DNA of 64,000 nucleotides from Azoarcus indigens (GCF_004361735.1 NZ_SNVV01000001.1:62001-126000), one strand, 5' to 3'. Positions 34,108-46,841 are shown, counted from the stretch's first letter. The notes: generated by a model from the sequence alone, not told the origin. Numbers and translations are program-made.

Positions 34108-34482
34108 CTAGAGCTGATCGTACTTGTCGGCGCGGCCTCGGGCCTTACCCAGCGGATAGCGCTCCTCGTTGATCGCCAGCTTGCGGGCTGCAGCCTCCGC
34201 GAGGTCGACTTCCAACACATCGGCCAGGCGCACCAAGTACATGAGCACGTCCGCCAACTCCAGCGCCACCGCCTCTCGCAGTACTGCGTCCGGGGCCGCG
34301 GATTGCTCGGCGGTCAGCCACTGGAAGTGCTCCAGTACCTCGCCCGCCTCGCCGGCGAGCGCCATCGCCAGATTTTTCGGCGTGTGGAACTGCATCCAGT
34401 CGCGCGCCTCGGCGAACTCGCGCAGCCGGGCCCGCAGTGCCAGCAAACTGTCGGCCGGCAGGACTTGCGACGATCCACTCAT
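34108..34482 (-). CDS. MazG-like nucleotide pyrophosphohydrolase
   Basis: A 124-residue all-alpha NTP pyrophosphohydrolase of the dCTP pyrophosphatase/MazG-like group. The metal-binding motif Glu-x2-Glu then Glu-x2-Asp is seen as GEAGEVLEHFQW and ELADVLMYLVRLAD. The N-terminal FAEARDWMQFHTPKNLAMAL is typical of the short RS21-C6-like type that removes non-standard nucleotides such as dCTP analogues. The start overlaps the rlmJ stop as ATGA, so translation is coupled. A terminator follows at 34051-34079. Confidence 0.88.
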   Translation of the reverse strand: MSGSSQVLPADSLLALRARLREFAEARDWMQFHTPKNLAMALAGEAGEVLEHFQWLTAEQSAAPDAVLREAVALELADVLMYLVRLADVLEVDLAEAAARKLAINEERYPLGKARGRADKYDQL

Positions 34483-35327
34483 TCGATATGGTGCTCCAGA
34501 TCAAAGCCGGCCTCGTCGTCCTCGCCCAGTGCCTTCACCAGCCAGGGCATCACTGCCTCCAGCCGCTCCGGCAGCACCCACGGGGGGTTGATGACAAAGA
34601 GGCCGCTGCCGAACATGCCGAAGCCATCCGGCGACGGGCCTTTCACCGCCAGGCGCACGTCCAGCCAGCTCTCCGCGCCCAGTTCCGCCAGACGCTCCGG
34701 CAGTTGCCGAGCCTCCGGCCGAGCCAGCAGCGGATACCAGACCACATAGGTGCCTGAGGCAAAACGCTTCATCGCGTCCTTCAGCGTATCGACCACCCGA
34801 CGGTAGTCCTCCTTGACTTCGTAGGGCGGATCGATCAGCACCACCGCCCTGCGGGTGGGAGGCGGCAGCAGGCCGCGCAGACCGGCGAAGCCGTCGGAGC
34901 GGCGCACCACCACCTGATCGGTCTCGCGGGCAAAGGTCTGCTGCAGCAGTTCCACGTCGGCGGGATGCATCTCGAACAGGCGCAGCCTGTCCTGCTCCCG
35001 CGCCTGGGTCATCGCCAGCGCGGGCGAACCGGGGTAGAACAACAGCCGGCCATGGGGGTTGAACTGCTCCACCGCTGCGATATAGGCCTTCAGCGGCTCA
35101 GGCAAGTTCGCCCTGTCGCGCCACAACCTGGCGATGCCGCCGTCGAACTCGGCGTTCCTGGCCGCCTGTTCGCTGTCCAGCGCATAACAGCCGGCGCCGG
35201 CGTGGGTATCGATGTACCACCACGGTTTGTCCTTCCGGGAGTAATACGCAAGCAGTTCAATGAGCAGGTAGTGCTTGAGCACATCGGCATGGTTGCCGGC
35301 GTGGAAGGCGTGGCGGTAGCTGAGCAT
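34479..35327 (-). CDS. rlmJ: 23S rRNA (adenine(2030)-N6)-methyltransferase RlmJ
   Basis: A 282-residue RlmJ, an AdoMet-dependent methyltransferase modifying A2030 of 23S rRNA. The N-terminus MLSYRHAFHAGNHADVLKH is diagnostic. The AdoMet-binding region is YIDTHAGAGCYAL, and the catalytic DPPY motif appears as VLIDPPYEVKEDY. The C-terminal region GLFVINPPWVLPERL is also typical. It is translationally coupled to the MazG-like gene downstream. The frame is open upstream but without family similarity. Confidence 0.94.
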   Translation of the reverse strand: MLSYRHAFHAGNHADVLKHYLLIELLAYYSRKDKPWWYIDTHAGAGCYALDSEQAARNAEFDGGIARLWRDRANLPEPLKAYIAAVEQFNPHGRLLFYPGSPALAMTQAREQDRLRLFEMHPADVELLQQTFARETDQVVVRRSDGFAGLRGLLPPPTRRAVVLIDPPYEVKEDYRRVVDTLKDAMKRFASGTYVVWYPLLARPEARQLPERLAELGAESWLDVRLAVKGPSPDGFGMFGSGLFVINPPWVLPERLEAVMPWLVKALGEDDEAGFDLEHHIE

Positions 35328-35537
35328 TGGGATGGGTGGAAAGCGCGGGCGGAGAATGCTACCACCGCCCGCGGGCGACGAGTGCGGCAGGCAAAGGCTG
35401 CGGAAGATTTGGAGAAAAGCGCCAAAATCGTGACAATTCCGCCCCTGGGAGACGCGCAGCCCCCGGCCGGACCGGCACTTGCTATGATTCCCGCCCCCGC
35501 GCTGGCGCCTGCGCCGACGAGACAGCGAGAGAAAACA

Positions 35538-36089
35538 ATGAGTATCTATGCCTTGGGCGATGTCGTGCCCCGCTTCGGCGAAGGCTGCTGGGTCGCGCAC
35601 AATGCGACCGTGATCGGCAATGTGGAGGCCGGTCGTGATGTGAACATCTGGTACAACGTGGTGATCCGGGGCGATCACGACCCCATCGTGATCGGCGATG
35701 GCACCAACATCCAGGACGGCTCCGTCCTGCACAATGACGAAGGCGTGCCGCTCACCATCGGCAAGGACGTCACCGTCGGCCACAAAGTCATGCTGCATGG
35801 CTGCGCCATAGGCGACGAGACGCTGATCGGCATCAACGCAGTGGTGTTGAACAACGCGGTGATCGGCCGCAACTGCATCATCGGCGCCAATGCGCTGATC
35901 CCGGAAGGCAAGGTCATCCCCGACCGCTCGCTTGTGGTAGGTTCGCCCGGCCGCATCATCCGCGAACTGTCCGACCAGGACATCGCCTATCTCAAGGCCA
36001 ACGCCAAGCACTACGTCGCCAATGCCCGCCGCTACGAAGTGGAACTCCAGACAGTGGACGTGGATGGCCTGCGCAGCCAACCGCGCTGA
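35538..36089 (+). CDS. Gamma-carbonic anhydrase family protein (YrdA-like)
   Basis: A 183-residue left-handed beta-helix protein of the gamma-carbonic anhydrase/PaaY/YrdA family, built of hexapeptide repeats (for example VAHNATVIGNVEAGRDVNIW and IGDETLIGINAVVLNNAVIG). The metal-binding histidines are likely in the HNDEG, VGHKVMLHGC region. Relatives include active carbonic anhydrases and thioesterases of phenylacetate degradation, and activity must not be assumed. ATG 35538 was chosen because the fold begins directly; rlmJ lies divergently upstream. Confidence 0.88.
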   Translation: MSIYALGDVVPRFGEGCWVAHNATVIGNVEAGRDVNIWYNVVIRGDHDPIVIGDGTNIQDGSVLHNDEGVPLTIGKDVTVGHKVMLHGCAIGDETLIGINAVVLNNAVIGRNCIIGANALIPEGKVIPDRSLVVGSPGRIIRELSDQDIAYLKANAKHYVANARRYEVELQTVDVDGLRSQPR

Positions 36090-36214
36090 CAGGGCCAGGC
36101 GACGGGAAGAGCATCATCACAGACTCATACAGGTCCTTACACCTCGGCGCCCCCCGCCTGTGATTGATGGGGTATAAGTCTCGGCCATCTTCACTGCGCC
36201 ATCTTGCCAACGCC

Positions 36215-36925
36215 ATGACTGTCGCCCGCCATCTGCCTCTCGCCGCGCTCGTCGCCGCACTTGCCACCGCCCTCGCCTTTTCCCCTCCGGCTCTCGCCGC
36301 CGAGGAAAAAGCGCGCACCGTGGACTTCTCCGCCGAGGCCAGCCGCCCGGCCAGCAACGATCTCGCCGTGGCCCAGCTCTACGTGGAGCAGTCTGGCGGC
36401 GATCCTGCCGCGCTGGCCCAACAGGTTAACCGCGTCATTGCCTCCGCGCTGGCGACCGCCCGCGCCTATGGCGACGTCAAAGTGCAGTCCGCCGGCACTT
36501 CCAGTTCGCCGGTATACGGCAAGAACGGCAGCAAGATCGAAGGCTGGCGCATGCGCTCCGGCCTGCGCCTGGAAACACGCAACGTCGGCCAGCTGTCGGA
36601 GTTGATCGGCAAATTGCAAGGCAGCCTGGCAGTCGCCCAGGTGTCCATGCAGCCCGCGCCGGAAACCCGCCGCAAAGCAGCGGATGAAGCCACCACCGAT
36701 GCCATCCGCGCCTTCGAACAGCGCGCCGGCCTGGTCTCCTCGGCCATGGGCAAGCGCTATACCATACGCCACCTCAATATTTCCGACGGCGGCTTCCGGC
36801 CTCCCCAGGTCTATGCCCGCATACAAGCCTCCTCGGTGATGATGGACTCCGCACCGGCGCCGCTTGAAGGCGGCGACAGCGAAGTCAGCGTCACCATCAA
36901 CGGCACCATCGAACTCATCGACTGA
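36215..36925 (+). CDS. SIMPL domain periplasmic protein (DUF541)
   Basis: A 236-residue secreted protein with a Sec signal peptide (residues ~1-27, LAFSPPALAAEEK cleavage region) and a SIMPL (DUF541) domain: VDFSAEASRPASNDLAVAQL, then VYGKNGSKIEGWRMRSGLRL and NVGQLSELIGKLQG. SIMPL-domain proteins are named after an interleukin-1 signalling protein; bacterial relatives form rings in the periplasm and have been tied to oxidative stress and resistance to injury, function not settled. It is followed 12 bases later by the MliC-like gene. Confidence 0.85.
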   Translation: MTVARHLPLAALVAALATALAFSPPALAAEEKARTVDFSAEASRPASNDLAVAQLYVEQSGGDPAALAQQVNRVIASALATARAYGDVKVQSAGTSSSPVYGKNGSKIEGWRMRSGLRLETRNVGQLSELIGKLQGSLAVAQVSMQPAPETRRKAADEATTDAIRAFEQRAGLVSSAMGKRYTIRHLNISDGGFRPPQVYARIQASSVMMDSAPAPLEGGDSEVSVTINGTIELID

Positions 36926-36937
36926 TCATCGTCATCC

Positions 36938-37267
36938 ATGCTTTTCAAGAATCGTCTGCGTACATTCAGCATCGCCCTCATCATCGGCGCCGGCAGCCTG
37001 GCCGGCACGGCCTGGACCCGTGACAGCGCCCAGGTCGCCAACTACAGCTGCGCCAACGGCGAGCGCTTCTCGGTGGAAACCCACTCCCGCCACATCCGCC
37101 TGCGCACCGGCGCCGGCATCTTCGCCCTCACCGCGGCGCCCACCGCGGATGGACTGAAGTACACCGATGGCCAGACGGTGTTCTCCAGCCATGGCAGCGT
37201 GGCCAGCCTGCAGCGGCCGGGGCTGCCGGAAAGCAAGGACTGCCGCCGGGACGGTGCCAGCCTGTGA
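36938..37267 (+). CDS. MliC-like lysozyme inhibitor family protein
   Basis: A 109-residue secreted protein with an uncleaved or Sec signal ([20 protein letters not shown]) and an MliC/PliC-type barrel: [17 protein letters not shown], then [20 protein letters not shown] and [12 protein letters not shown]. Membrane-bound lysozyme inhibitors of c-type protect bacteria from host lysozyme. The usual Cys-anchored lipobox is absent, so this one would be soluble or signal-anchored. Its stop overlaps the start of the D-aminoacyl-tRNA deacylase gene. Confidence 0.75.
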   Translation: MLFKNRLRTFSIALIIGAGSLAGTAWTRDSAQVANYSCANGERFSVETHSRHIRLRTGAGIFALTAAPTADGLKYTDGQTVFSSHGSVASLQRPGLPESKDCRRDGASL

Positions 37268-37719
37268 TCGCGCTGATCCAGCGCGTACTGGAAGCCCATG
37301 TCGATGTGGCCGATGAGAGGGGCGAGGGCCGACAGACGGTGGGCCGAATCGGCCCGGGCCTGCTCGCACTGATAGGCGTAGAGAAGGGAGATGGCCCGCG
37401 CAATATGGAACGGCTGGCCGAGCGCCTGCTGGGCTACCGGGTGTTTTCCGACAGCAGCGGACGCATGAACCTCGGCCTGCGCGACACCGCTGGCGGCCTG
37501 CTGCTGGTGCCACAATTCACGCTGGCGGCGGACACCCGCAGCGGCACCCGCCCCAGCTTCTCCACCGCCGCGCCACCCGAGGAAGCCAGGGCGCTGTTCG
37601 ATGCGCTGGTCGCCCGGCTGCGGGGTCTGCATCCGGTGGTGGAAACCGGTCGCTTCGGCGCGGAGATGTTCGTCGGTCTGCTCAATCATGGGCCGGTTAC
37701 CTTCCGACTGGACGCCTGA
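37264..37719 (+). CDS. dtd: D-aminoacyl-tRNA deacylase
   Basis: A 151-residue Dtd that hydrolyses D-amino acids, and glycine, from mis-charged tRNA. The family motifs [18 protein letters not shown] and [11 protein letters not shown] (Gly-cis-Pro) are both present, the latter with His in place of the more usual Asp. It starts with GTG (37264) in a GTGA overlap with the previous stop; no other start makes the family N-terminus IALIQRV. It closes a three-gene unit with the SIMPL and MliC-like genes. Confidence 0.92.
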   Translation: MIALIQRVLEAHVDVADERGEGRQTVGRIGPGLLALIGVEKGDGPRNMERLAERLLGYRVFSDSSGRMNLGLRDTAGGLLLVPQFTLAADTRSGTRPSFSTAAPPEEARALFDALVARLRGLHPVVETGRFGAEMFVGLLNHGPVTFRLDA

Positions 37720-37722
37720 AAA

Positions 37723-37748
37723 GGCATGCCCTATCTTTCGGGCATGCC
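37723..37748 (+). other. Perfect 9-bp hairpin at the end of dtd / start of the C40 peptidase gene
   Basis: GGCATGCCC (37723-37731) pairs with GGGCATGCC (37740-37748) with an 8-base loop. It lies right after the dtd stop, without a T-tract. Both candidate ATG codons of the next gene (37726 and 37744) lie inside its arms. Confidence 0.7.
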
Positions 37749-38379
37749 GATTTCTGTCGCCCGCACCTTGCAAACCCTTCTGCCAACTCGTTCCACCGCT
37801 TTTCGCAGCACAGGTGCCATAGGCGCCTCCCACCGTCTTCCCGCCTCTTCGCGCGTGGCGGCCCTGCTTGTCCTTGGCCTGATCGCGGGTTGCAGCAGCC
37901 TGCCTCCCCCGGCCCCTTCCACGGCGCCTCCTTCAGCACCATCAACGCCCAGCACCAGCGCTCCCGCGCGCGACTATTTCGCGCTGGAGGACGATGCGCA
38001 GACGCAGGAGATGGTGATCTTCGCCATGGGCCTGCTGGACACCGGCTATCGCTTCGGCGGCCGCAACCCTGAAGCGGGGCTGGATTGCAGCGGTATGGTG
38101 AGCTATATCGTCGAGCAGGTGAGCGGCAAGCGCCTGCCCCACAACGCGCTGCAAATCGCCCAGCGCACCCGGCCCATCCAGGTGAGCGAACTGCAGCCCG
38201 GCGATCTGGTGTTCTTCAATACCCAGAAGCGTCCGCATTCCCACATGGGCATCTACATCGGCAACGGCCGCTTCATTCATGCGCCCTCCAGTCGCGGCGC
38301 GGTGCGCATCGAGCGCATGGACAATCCCTACTTCTCTCCCCGCCTGGACGGCGTCCGCAGCCTGCTCGCCGCGAATTGA
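37744..38379 (+). CDS. NlpC/P60 (C40) peptidase lipoprotein
   Basis: A murein-endopeptidase-like lipoprotein of about 211 residues. An N-terminal extension of ~40 residues precedes a hydrophobic stretch with lipobox LIAGC. A Pro/Ser/Thr/Ala-rich linker follows, then the NlpC/P60 domain with its catalytic Cys in GLDCSGMVSYIV, His in RPHSHMGIYIGNGRFIHAPS and a third polar residue further on. The likely action is cleavage of peptide bonds in peptidoglycan. The start codon is uncertain: ATG 37744 and 37726 both lack a ribosome site and lie in a hairpin, and non-ATG starts nearer the signal sequence are possible. Confidence 0.82.
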   Translation: MPISVARTLQTLLPTRSTAFRSTGAIGASHRLPASSRVAALLVLGLIAGCSSLPPPAPSTAPPSAPSTPSTSAPARDYFALEDDAQTQEMVIFAMGLLDTGYRFGGRNPEAGLDCSGMVSYIVEQVSGKRLPHNALQIAQRTRPIQVSELQPGDLVFFNTQKRPHSHMGIYIGNGRFIHAPSSRGAVRIERMDNPYFSPRLDGVRSLLAAN

Positions 38380-38462
38380 TGGGGTCACCCCCACCTTGCG
38401 CCGCCCGCCTCCCCTATCTAGTGTGAAATGCCCATAAGGCGTTTTCTGGAGGAGGAAAGGTG

Positions 38463-38894
38463 ATGCCAATGCGCAAGATTAGCGAGGTGGTGCAAGGCCA
38501 GAACATACTGACCGCCACCGCAACCCTGCCGGTACGCGAGGCGGTGCGGCAGATGACGAGGGCCAGGGTGGGCGCGATCATGATCGTCGAGCACGATCAA
38601 TTGACCGGGATCTTCACCGAGCGCGACCTCCTCACCCGGGTCGTCGCCGAGGGGCGCAACCCCGACCTCACCCTGTTACAGGAAGTGATGACGGTGGCGC
38701 CGCAGGCCATCACCGGCGACAAACCGCTGGGGCATGCGATGCACCTGATGTACGACGGTGGCTTCCGCCACGTCCCCGTGGTGGACAATGGCCGCCCCGT
38801 CGGCATGGTGTCGGCCCGCGATGCGCTGGGGATGGAGATGATGGCCTTCGAAGGCGAACTGGAGCAGCGGGAGCTGATCACCGAGTTGCTTTGA
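38463..38894 (+). CDS. CBS-domain protein
   Basis: A 143-residue protein consisting of two CBS domains (a Bateman module): LPVREAVRQMTRARVGAIMI and TGIFTERDLLTRVVAEG in the first, KPLGHAMHLMYDGGFRHVPV and GMVSARDALG in the second. Such modules bind adenine nucleotides and regulate partners; free-standing ones are often called YrpB/Hrp1-like. The ribosome site GGAGGAGGAAAGG (38448-38460) is unusually strong, suggesting high expression; it favours ATG 38463, though a GTG at 38460 and an ATG at 38469 are near. Confidence 0.88.
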   Translation: MPMRKISEVVQGQNILTATATLPVREAVRQMTRARVGAIMIVEHDQLTGIFTERDLLTRVVAEGRNPDLTLLQEVMTVAPQAITGDKPLGHAMHLMYDGGFRHVPVVDNGRPVGMVSARDALGMEMMAFEGELEQRELITELL

Positions 38895-38923
38895 AGCAGG
38901 CGCTTCGTGGAAAAGCACTCAAG

Positions 38924-38945
38924 GAACCGCGCCCAAGCGCGGTTC
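38924..38945. terminator. Bidirectional hairpin between the CBS gene and ftsB
   Basis: GAACCGCG and CGCGGTTC form an 8-bp stem with the loop CCCAAG. It lies between two convergent genes and its right arm overlaps the ftsB stop codon. Confidence 0.5.
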
Positions 38946-39219
38946 AGTGTTTCTGGGGAACCTGGACGAAGGTTTCGCCCGGCTTGGTCATGCCCAGTTC
39001 GAAGCGCGCCAGTTCCTCGATCGCCTCATTGCCTGACTTGAGGTCGCGTACCTCCGCTTCCAGGCTGGCATTGCGCTGCTCCAGGCGGAAGTTCTCCTCG
39101 CGCTGGGCCTGTACCTGGCGATCCACGTCCCACACCCGCAGCCAGCCGCCCTTGCCCAGCCACAGCGGATACTGCAGCACGACGACGAGCAAGAGAAGGA
39201 TGATGACTGGCCAGCGCAT
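38944..39219 (-). CDS. ftsB: Cell division protein FtsB
   Basis: A 91-residue bitopic membrane protein of the FtsQBL division complex. One helix (residues ~4-20, VIILLLLVVVLQYPLWLG) is followed by a coiled coil (REENFRLEQRNASLEAEVRD) and a C-terminal tail with GETFVQVP. The usual length is ~90-105. It follows eno with about 95 bases between, the normal order in proteobacteria. Confidence 0.93.
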   Translation of the reverse strand: MRWPVIILLLLVVVLQYPLWLGKGGWLRVWDVDRQVQAQREENFRLEQRNASLEAEVRDLKSGNEAIEELARFELGMTKPGETFVQVPQKH

Positions 39220-39314
39220 GTAAGGGCTTTGCGAAGAGACGGAAGGGACGATGAAAGGGGCCGGCGGATTATCCGTCGGCCCCCTGGTTTCGGCAAATAC
39301 GCCGGCCTTACCGC

Positions 39315-40661
<1,347 letters not shown>

Positions 40662-40964
40662 TCAGAGGCCTTCGACCAGCAGCATTTCGAACTCGGCCGC
40701 GCCTTGCCGGGCCGCACGCGCGGCACCGTACTCGGGCGACTCATAGAAGCTGCGCGCCGCCGCCATCGACGGGAAGGCGACAATCACCACCCGTTCCGGC
40801 GACCACCCGCCTTCCAGCGTTTCACAGGCGCCGCCGCGCACCAGGTAGCGGCCGCCGTACTGCTCGACCGCCACCGTGGCGAGTTCGCGGTAGCGGGCCA
40901 TGGCAGCCGCATCATGGATGCGGCCATCGACGACGATGTAGGCCGGCCGCTGGGATTCGCTCAA
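40662..40964 (-). CDS. DUF1330 family protein
   Basis: A 100-residue ferredoxin-like alpha/beta dimeric-barrel protein of the DUF1330 family ([48 protein letters not shown]). Function unknown. It lies between kdsA and eno, overlapping the kdsA stop by 4 bases, so it is translated with this operon. This insertion between kdsA and eno is seen in several betaproteobacteria. Confidence 0.9.
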   Translation of the reverse strand: MSESQRPAYIVVDGRIHDAAAMARYRELATVAVEQYGGRYLVRGGACETLEGGWSPERVVIVAFPSMAAARSFYESPEYGAARAARQGAAEFEMLLVEGL

Positions 40965-41800
40965 ACGCCGCGCTCCTGCAGGTCGCCGGTCTTCACGAAC
41001 GCGTCGAGCTGCTTGAGCGTGGTGAGCAACGCCTTCATCTTCGGCAAAGGCCAGGCGTTCGGACCGTCAGAAAGCGCCTTCGCCGGATCGGGATGGGTTT
41101 CCATGAATAGGCCGGCCACCCCCACCGCCACTGCCGCTCGGGCCAGCACCGGCACGAACTCGCGCTGGCCGCCGGAAGCGGTGCCCTGGCCGCCGGGCAG
41201 TTGCACCGAATGCGTGGCATCGAACACCACCGGGCAGCCGGTGTCACGCATGATCGCAAGACTGCGCATGTCGGAGACCAGGTTGTTGTAACCGAAGGAA
41301 ACGCCCCGCTCGCAGACCATGATGGTGTCCGCGCCGCCGTTGGCTTCCTTGGCCTTGTCTACCACGTTCTTCATGTCGCCGGGGGCAAGGAACTGGCCCT
41401 TCTTGATGTTCACCGGCTTGCCGGAGGCGGCGACCGCATGGATGAAGTCGGTCTGGCGGCAGAGGAAGGCCGGGGTCTGCAGGACGTCCACCGCCGCCGC
41501 CACCGCCTCGATCTCCTCGATGGCATGCACGTCGGTCAGCACCGGCACGCTCAGGGCCGCACGTACGTCGGCCAGGATCTCCAGGCCCTTGTCCATGCCC
41601 AGGCCACGGAATGACTTGCCGGAACTGCGGTTGGCCTTGTCGTAGGACGACTTGTAGATGAAGGGCACGCCTACCTCGGCGCAGATCTCCTTCAGCGCGC
41701 CGGCGGTATCGAAGGCCATGTCGCGAGACTCGATCACGCAGGGGCCGGCGATGAGAAAGAAAGGCCGGTCCAGGCCGACCTCGAAGCCGCAGAGTTGCAT
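40961..41800 (-). CDS. kdsA: 2-dehydro-3-deoxyphosphooctonate aldolase (KDO-8-phosphate synthase)
   Basis: A 279-residue KDO8P synthase that condenses phosphoenolpyruvate with arabinose-5-phosphate for the inner core of lipopolysaccharide. Substrate-binding motifs are [33 protein letters not shown] and [12 protein letters not shown]. Residue Cys21 in [11 protein letters not shown] replaces the Asn found in metal-independent enzymes such as E. coli (GGMNVLES), so this one is probably metal-dependent. It starts 11 bases after the pyrG stop. Confidence 0.95.
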   Translation of the reverse strand: MQLCGFEVGLDRPFFLIAGPCVIESRDMAFDTAGALKEICAEVGVPFIYKSSYDKANRSSGKSFRGLGMDKGLEILADVRAALSVPVLTDVHAIEEIEAVAAAVDVLQTPAFLCRQTDFIHAVAASGKPVNIKKGQFLAPGDMKNVVDKAKEANGGADTIMVCERGVSFGYNNLVSDMRSLAIMRDTGCPVVFDATHSVQLPGGQGTASGGQREFVPVLARAAVAVGVAGLFMETHPDPAKALSDGPNAWPLPKMKALLTTLKQLDAFVKTGDLQERGV

Positions 41801-41810
41801 GCTTGCTCCT

Positions 41811-44188
<2,378 letters not shown>

Positions 44189-44245
44189 GTTCGGTCTCCG
44201 GCGCGGCGGCAGGCGGGCTCAGCCCCCCTGCACGCACGCTGAATG

Positions 44246-46222
44246 TCAGTCCTGCAGTTCGGGGCGGCCCTGGAAGAAGGCCAGTGCTTCCGGGTTGGCC
44301 AGCGCTTCCTGGTTCTTCACCGGGCGGTCGTGCACCACGTTGCGCACCGCCAGTTCCACGATCTTGCCGCTCTTGGTGCGCGGAATGTCCGCCACCTGCA
44401 GCACCTTGGCCGGCACGTGGCGCGGCGTGGTGTTGTCGCGGATGGTGCGCTTGATGCGGTCGGCCAGCGCATCGTCCAGCGTCAGCCCCTCGCGCAGCTT
44501 CACGAACAGCACCACCCGCACATCGCTGGGCTGCTGCGGCGGCCAGTCCTGGCCGATGACGATGGCCTCGACCACTTCGTGCAGCTTCTCCACCTGGCGG
44601 TATATCTCGGCGGTGCCAATGCGCACCCCGCCCGGGTTCAGCGTCGCATCCGAGCGGCCGTAGATGATCAGGCCGTCATGCGCGGTGATCTCGCAGAAGT
44701 CGCCATGGCACCAGACGCCCTCGAAGCGCTCGAAGTAGGCCGCACGGTACTTGCTGCCATCCTCGTCCTTCCAGAAACCGACCGGCATCGCAGGGAAGGG
44801 CCGGGTGCATACCAGCTCGCCCTTCTCCTCCCGCACCGGGCGGCCTTCGTCGTCCCACACGTCCACCGCCAGGCCGAGGCCGCGGCACTGGATCTCGCCA
44901 CGCCACACCGGCAGCACCGGATTGCCGAGGACGAAGCAGGACAGGATGTCGGTGCCGCCGGAGATGGAGGACAGCTGGATATCGGACTTGATGTCACGAT
45001 AGACGTAGTCGAAACCCTCCGGCACCAGCGGGCTGCCGGTGCTCATCAGCGCCCGCAGCGTATCCAGACAATGGGTTTCCCGCGGCTTGAGGCCGAACTT
45101 GGCGGCGGCGTCGATGAATTTCGCCGAAGTGCCGAAGTGGGTCATGCCCTCGGCGTCGGCGTAGTCAAACAGGATCCGGTTGCCGGCGGCGAAAGGCGAG
45201 CCGTCGTAGAGCAGCAGCGTGGCGCCGGCGGCCAGGCCGGAGACCAGCCAGTTCCACATCATCCAGCCGCAAGTGGTGAAGTAGAACACCCGGTCGCCGG
45301 GCTTCACGTCGCTGTGCAGCCGGTGCTCCTTCAGGTGCTGCAACAGCGCGCCGCCGGCGCAATGGACGATGCATTTCGGCACGCCGGTGGTGCCGGAGGA
45401 ATACATGATGTAAAGCGGGTGATCGAAAGGCAGCGGCTCGAAGGCGATCTCGGTCACGCTGTGGTGGGGTGCGACGAAATCCGCCAGCCACAGTGCATGC
45501 GGAATGCCCTGCAGGGCATGCTTCGCCTGTACATAGGGCACCACCACCACCCGCCGCAGGGAGGGCAGCTGCGGCACGATCTCCGCCAGCTTGCCCAGGC
45601 AATCCACTACCTTGCCGTTGTAGTAGTAGCCATCGCAGGCCAGCAACACCTTGGGTTCGGTCTGGCCGAAGCGGTCCAGCACGCCCTGCACGCCGAAGTC
45701 CGGCGAGGCGGAGGTGAAGATGGCGCCCAGGCTGGCCGCCGCCAGCATCGCGATCACCGTCTCCGGCATGTTGGGCATGAAGGCGGCGACGCGGTCGCCC
45801 TTGCCCACGCCCTGCTCCCGCAGCGCGGCGGCGAAGCGCGCCACCCGGCGGTAGAGCTCGCCGTGGCTGAGCCTGTCCTTGACCCTGTCCTCGCCCCAGA
45901 ACACCAGCGCATCGCCGGCGTCCCGCGAGCGCAACAGGTTCTGAGCGAAGTTCAGGCGCGCCTGGGGAAACCAGCGCGCGCCCGGCATGCGGTGGCCATC
46001 TTCCAGCACCACCTCGCCGCGTTCGCCGATGACACCGCCGTCCTCCCATACGCTCACCCAGAACTGTTCCGGCCGGGCGACGGACCAGGCGTACAGCGCG
46101 GCATGGTCGGGCAGATCGGTCTGCCAGCGTTTCTCCGCCTCCTGCCGGAAGGCGGTGAGGTTGGCCTGTTGTATGCGCTCCCGGGACGGCGTCCACAGGG
46201 GCCGCTCTGCGGCGGTGCTCAT
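44246..46222 (-). CDS. aacS: Acetoacetate--CoA ligase
   Basis: A 658-residue acyl-adenylate-forming enzyme matching acetoacetyl-CoA synthetase (AacS), which activates acetoacetate for the acetyl-CoA pool and, in PHB-makers, recovers products of PHB breakdown. The AMP-binding signature is [14 protein letters not shown] (near 387-400), followed by [13 protein letters not shown], and the C-terminal catalytic Lys lies in [14 protein letters not shown]. The N-terminal ACAS-type extension is present. RBS GGAGGAG is 8 bases upstream of the ATG. It lies 39 bases after a thioesterase gene. Confidence 0.92.
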   Translation of the reverse strand: MSTAAERPLWTPSRERIQQANLTAFRQEAEKRWQTDLPDHAALYAWSVARPEQFWVSVWEDGGVIGERGEVVLEDGHRMPGARWFPQARLNFAQNLLRSRDAGDALVFWGEDRVKDRLSHGELYRRVARFAAALREQGVGKGDRVAAFMPNMPETVIAMLAAASLGAIFTSASPDFGVQGVLDRFGQTEPKVLLACDGYYYNGKVVDCLGKLAEIVPQLPSLRRVVVVPYVQAKHALQGIPHALWLADFVAPHHSVTEIAFEPLPFDHPLYIMYSSGTTGVPKCIVHCAGGALLQHLKEHRLHSDVKPGDRVFYFTTCGWMMWNWLVSGLAAGATLLLYDGSPFAAGNRILFDYADAEGMTHFGTSAKFIDAAAKFGLKPRETHCLDTLRALMSTGSPLVPEGFDYVYRDIKSDIQLSSISGGTDILSCFVLGNPVLPVWRGEIQCRGLGLAVDVWDDEGRPVREEKGELVCTRPFPAMPVGFWKDEDGSKYRAAYFERFEGVWCHGDFCEITAHDGLIIYGRSDATLNPGGVRIGTAEIYRQVEKLHEVVEAIVIGQDWPPQQPSDVRVVLFVKLREGLTLDDALADRIKRTIRDNTTPRHVPAKVLQVADIPRTKSGKIVELAVRNVVHDRPVKNQEALANPEALAFFQGRPELQD

Positions 46223-46239
46223 GGGGGTCTCCTCCGTAT

Positions 46240-46266
46240 TGTCTAATTTATTTGTTAATGTCTAAT
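46240..46266. repeat. Direct repeat in AT-rich upstream region of aacS
   Basis: TGTCTAAT occurs at 46240-46247 and 46259-46266, 19 bases apart, in an AT-rich 30-base stretch immediately before the aacS ribosome site and overlapping the stop of the thioesterase gene. It might be a regulator site or promoter element. Confidence 0.4.
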
Positions 46267-46669
46267 CAAACCTCGCGCGCAGTGTATCCGGCAAGGGCAC
46301 GGATTTGCCAGTCCGGGTGTCCATCCACACCACTTTCGAGGAACCGGTGGCGTAGAGACGCTCGTCGCCCTCTACATAGAGCTCGTACCAGGTCATCACG
46401 CTGCTGCGGCCGGGCTGGCCGGCGTACATCTTCACCAGCACGGTGGCGGGGTAGTTGACCGGCAGCAGGAAGGTGCAATCGGCATTGATGATCACCGCGC
46501 CGGTGGGCACGTCCGGCCCGACGCGGAAGCCCTCCCCTTCTATCCACTCCACCCGCGCCTGTTCGAAGAAGCGGAAATAGACGGTGTTGTTCACATGGCC
46601 ATAGAAATCCATGTCTCCCCAGCGCACCGGAATCCGGGTGGTAAACAGATATTTGCGGTCGGTCTCCAC
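46262..46669 (-). CDS. Acyl-CoA thioesterase, 4-hydroxybenzoyl-CoA thioesterase (hotdog) family
   Basis: A 135-residue hotdog-fold thioesterase. The active-site segment is RWGDMDFYGHVNNTVYFRFF, with the catalytic Asp followed by the family YGHVNN helix start, and EQARVEWIEG after it. The relatives hydrolyse short- to medium-chain acyl-CoA. The gene is the first of a run with aacS and the isochorismatase, and its promoter region faces etf-QO across the 22-base palindrome at 46709-46730. Confidence 0.88.
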   Translation of the reverse strand: METDRKYLFTTRIPVRWGDMDFYGHVNNTVYFRFFEQARVEWIEGEGFRVGPDVPTGAVIINADCTFLLPVNYPATVLVKMYAGQPGRSSVMTWYELYVEGDERLYATGSSKVVWMDTRTGKSVPLPDTLRARFD

Positions 46670-46708
46670 GGCCTTTATCCTCTGTTGGTTTGTTTGTGCG
46701 ACCTACTG

Positions 46709-46730
46709 TAACATACGCTACCGTATGTTA
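46709..46730. promoter_or_regulatory. Perfect palindrome, likely regulator operator
   Basis: TAACATACG (46709-46717), spacer CTAC, and CGTATGTTA (46722-46730). It lies in the divergent region between the thioesterase and the ETF-ubiquinone oxidoreductase gene. Palindromes of this size are typical of TetR- or FadR-type acyl-CoA-responsive repressors. No regulator gene is adjacent. Confidence 0.6.
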
Positions 46731-46841
46731 AATCCACCAGCGGAAGCCTGCGCGCATGCCGCCTGCAGAGCGGTCTGGATGCGCTTCCCCAGCTGGCCCC
46801 CGCCGAGAGACGCCGAAGAGCGCAAATATTAGGAGAATAGA

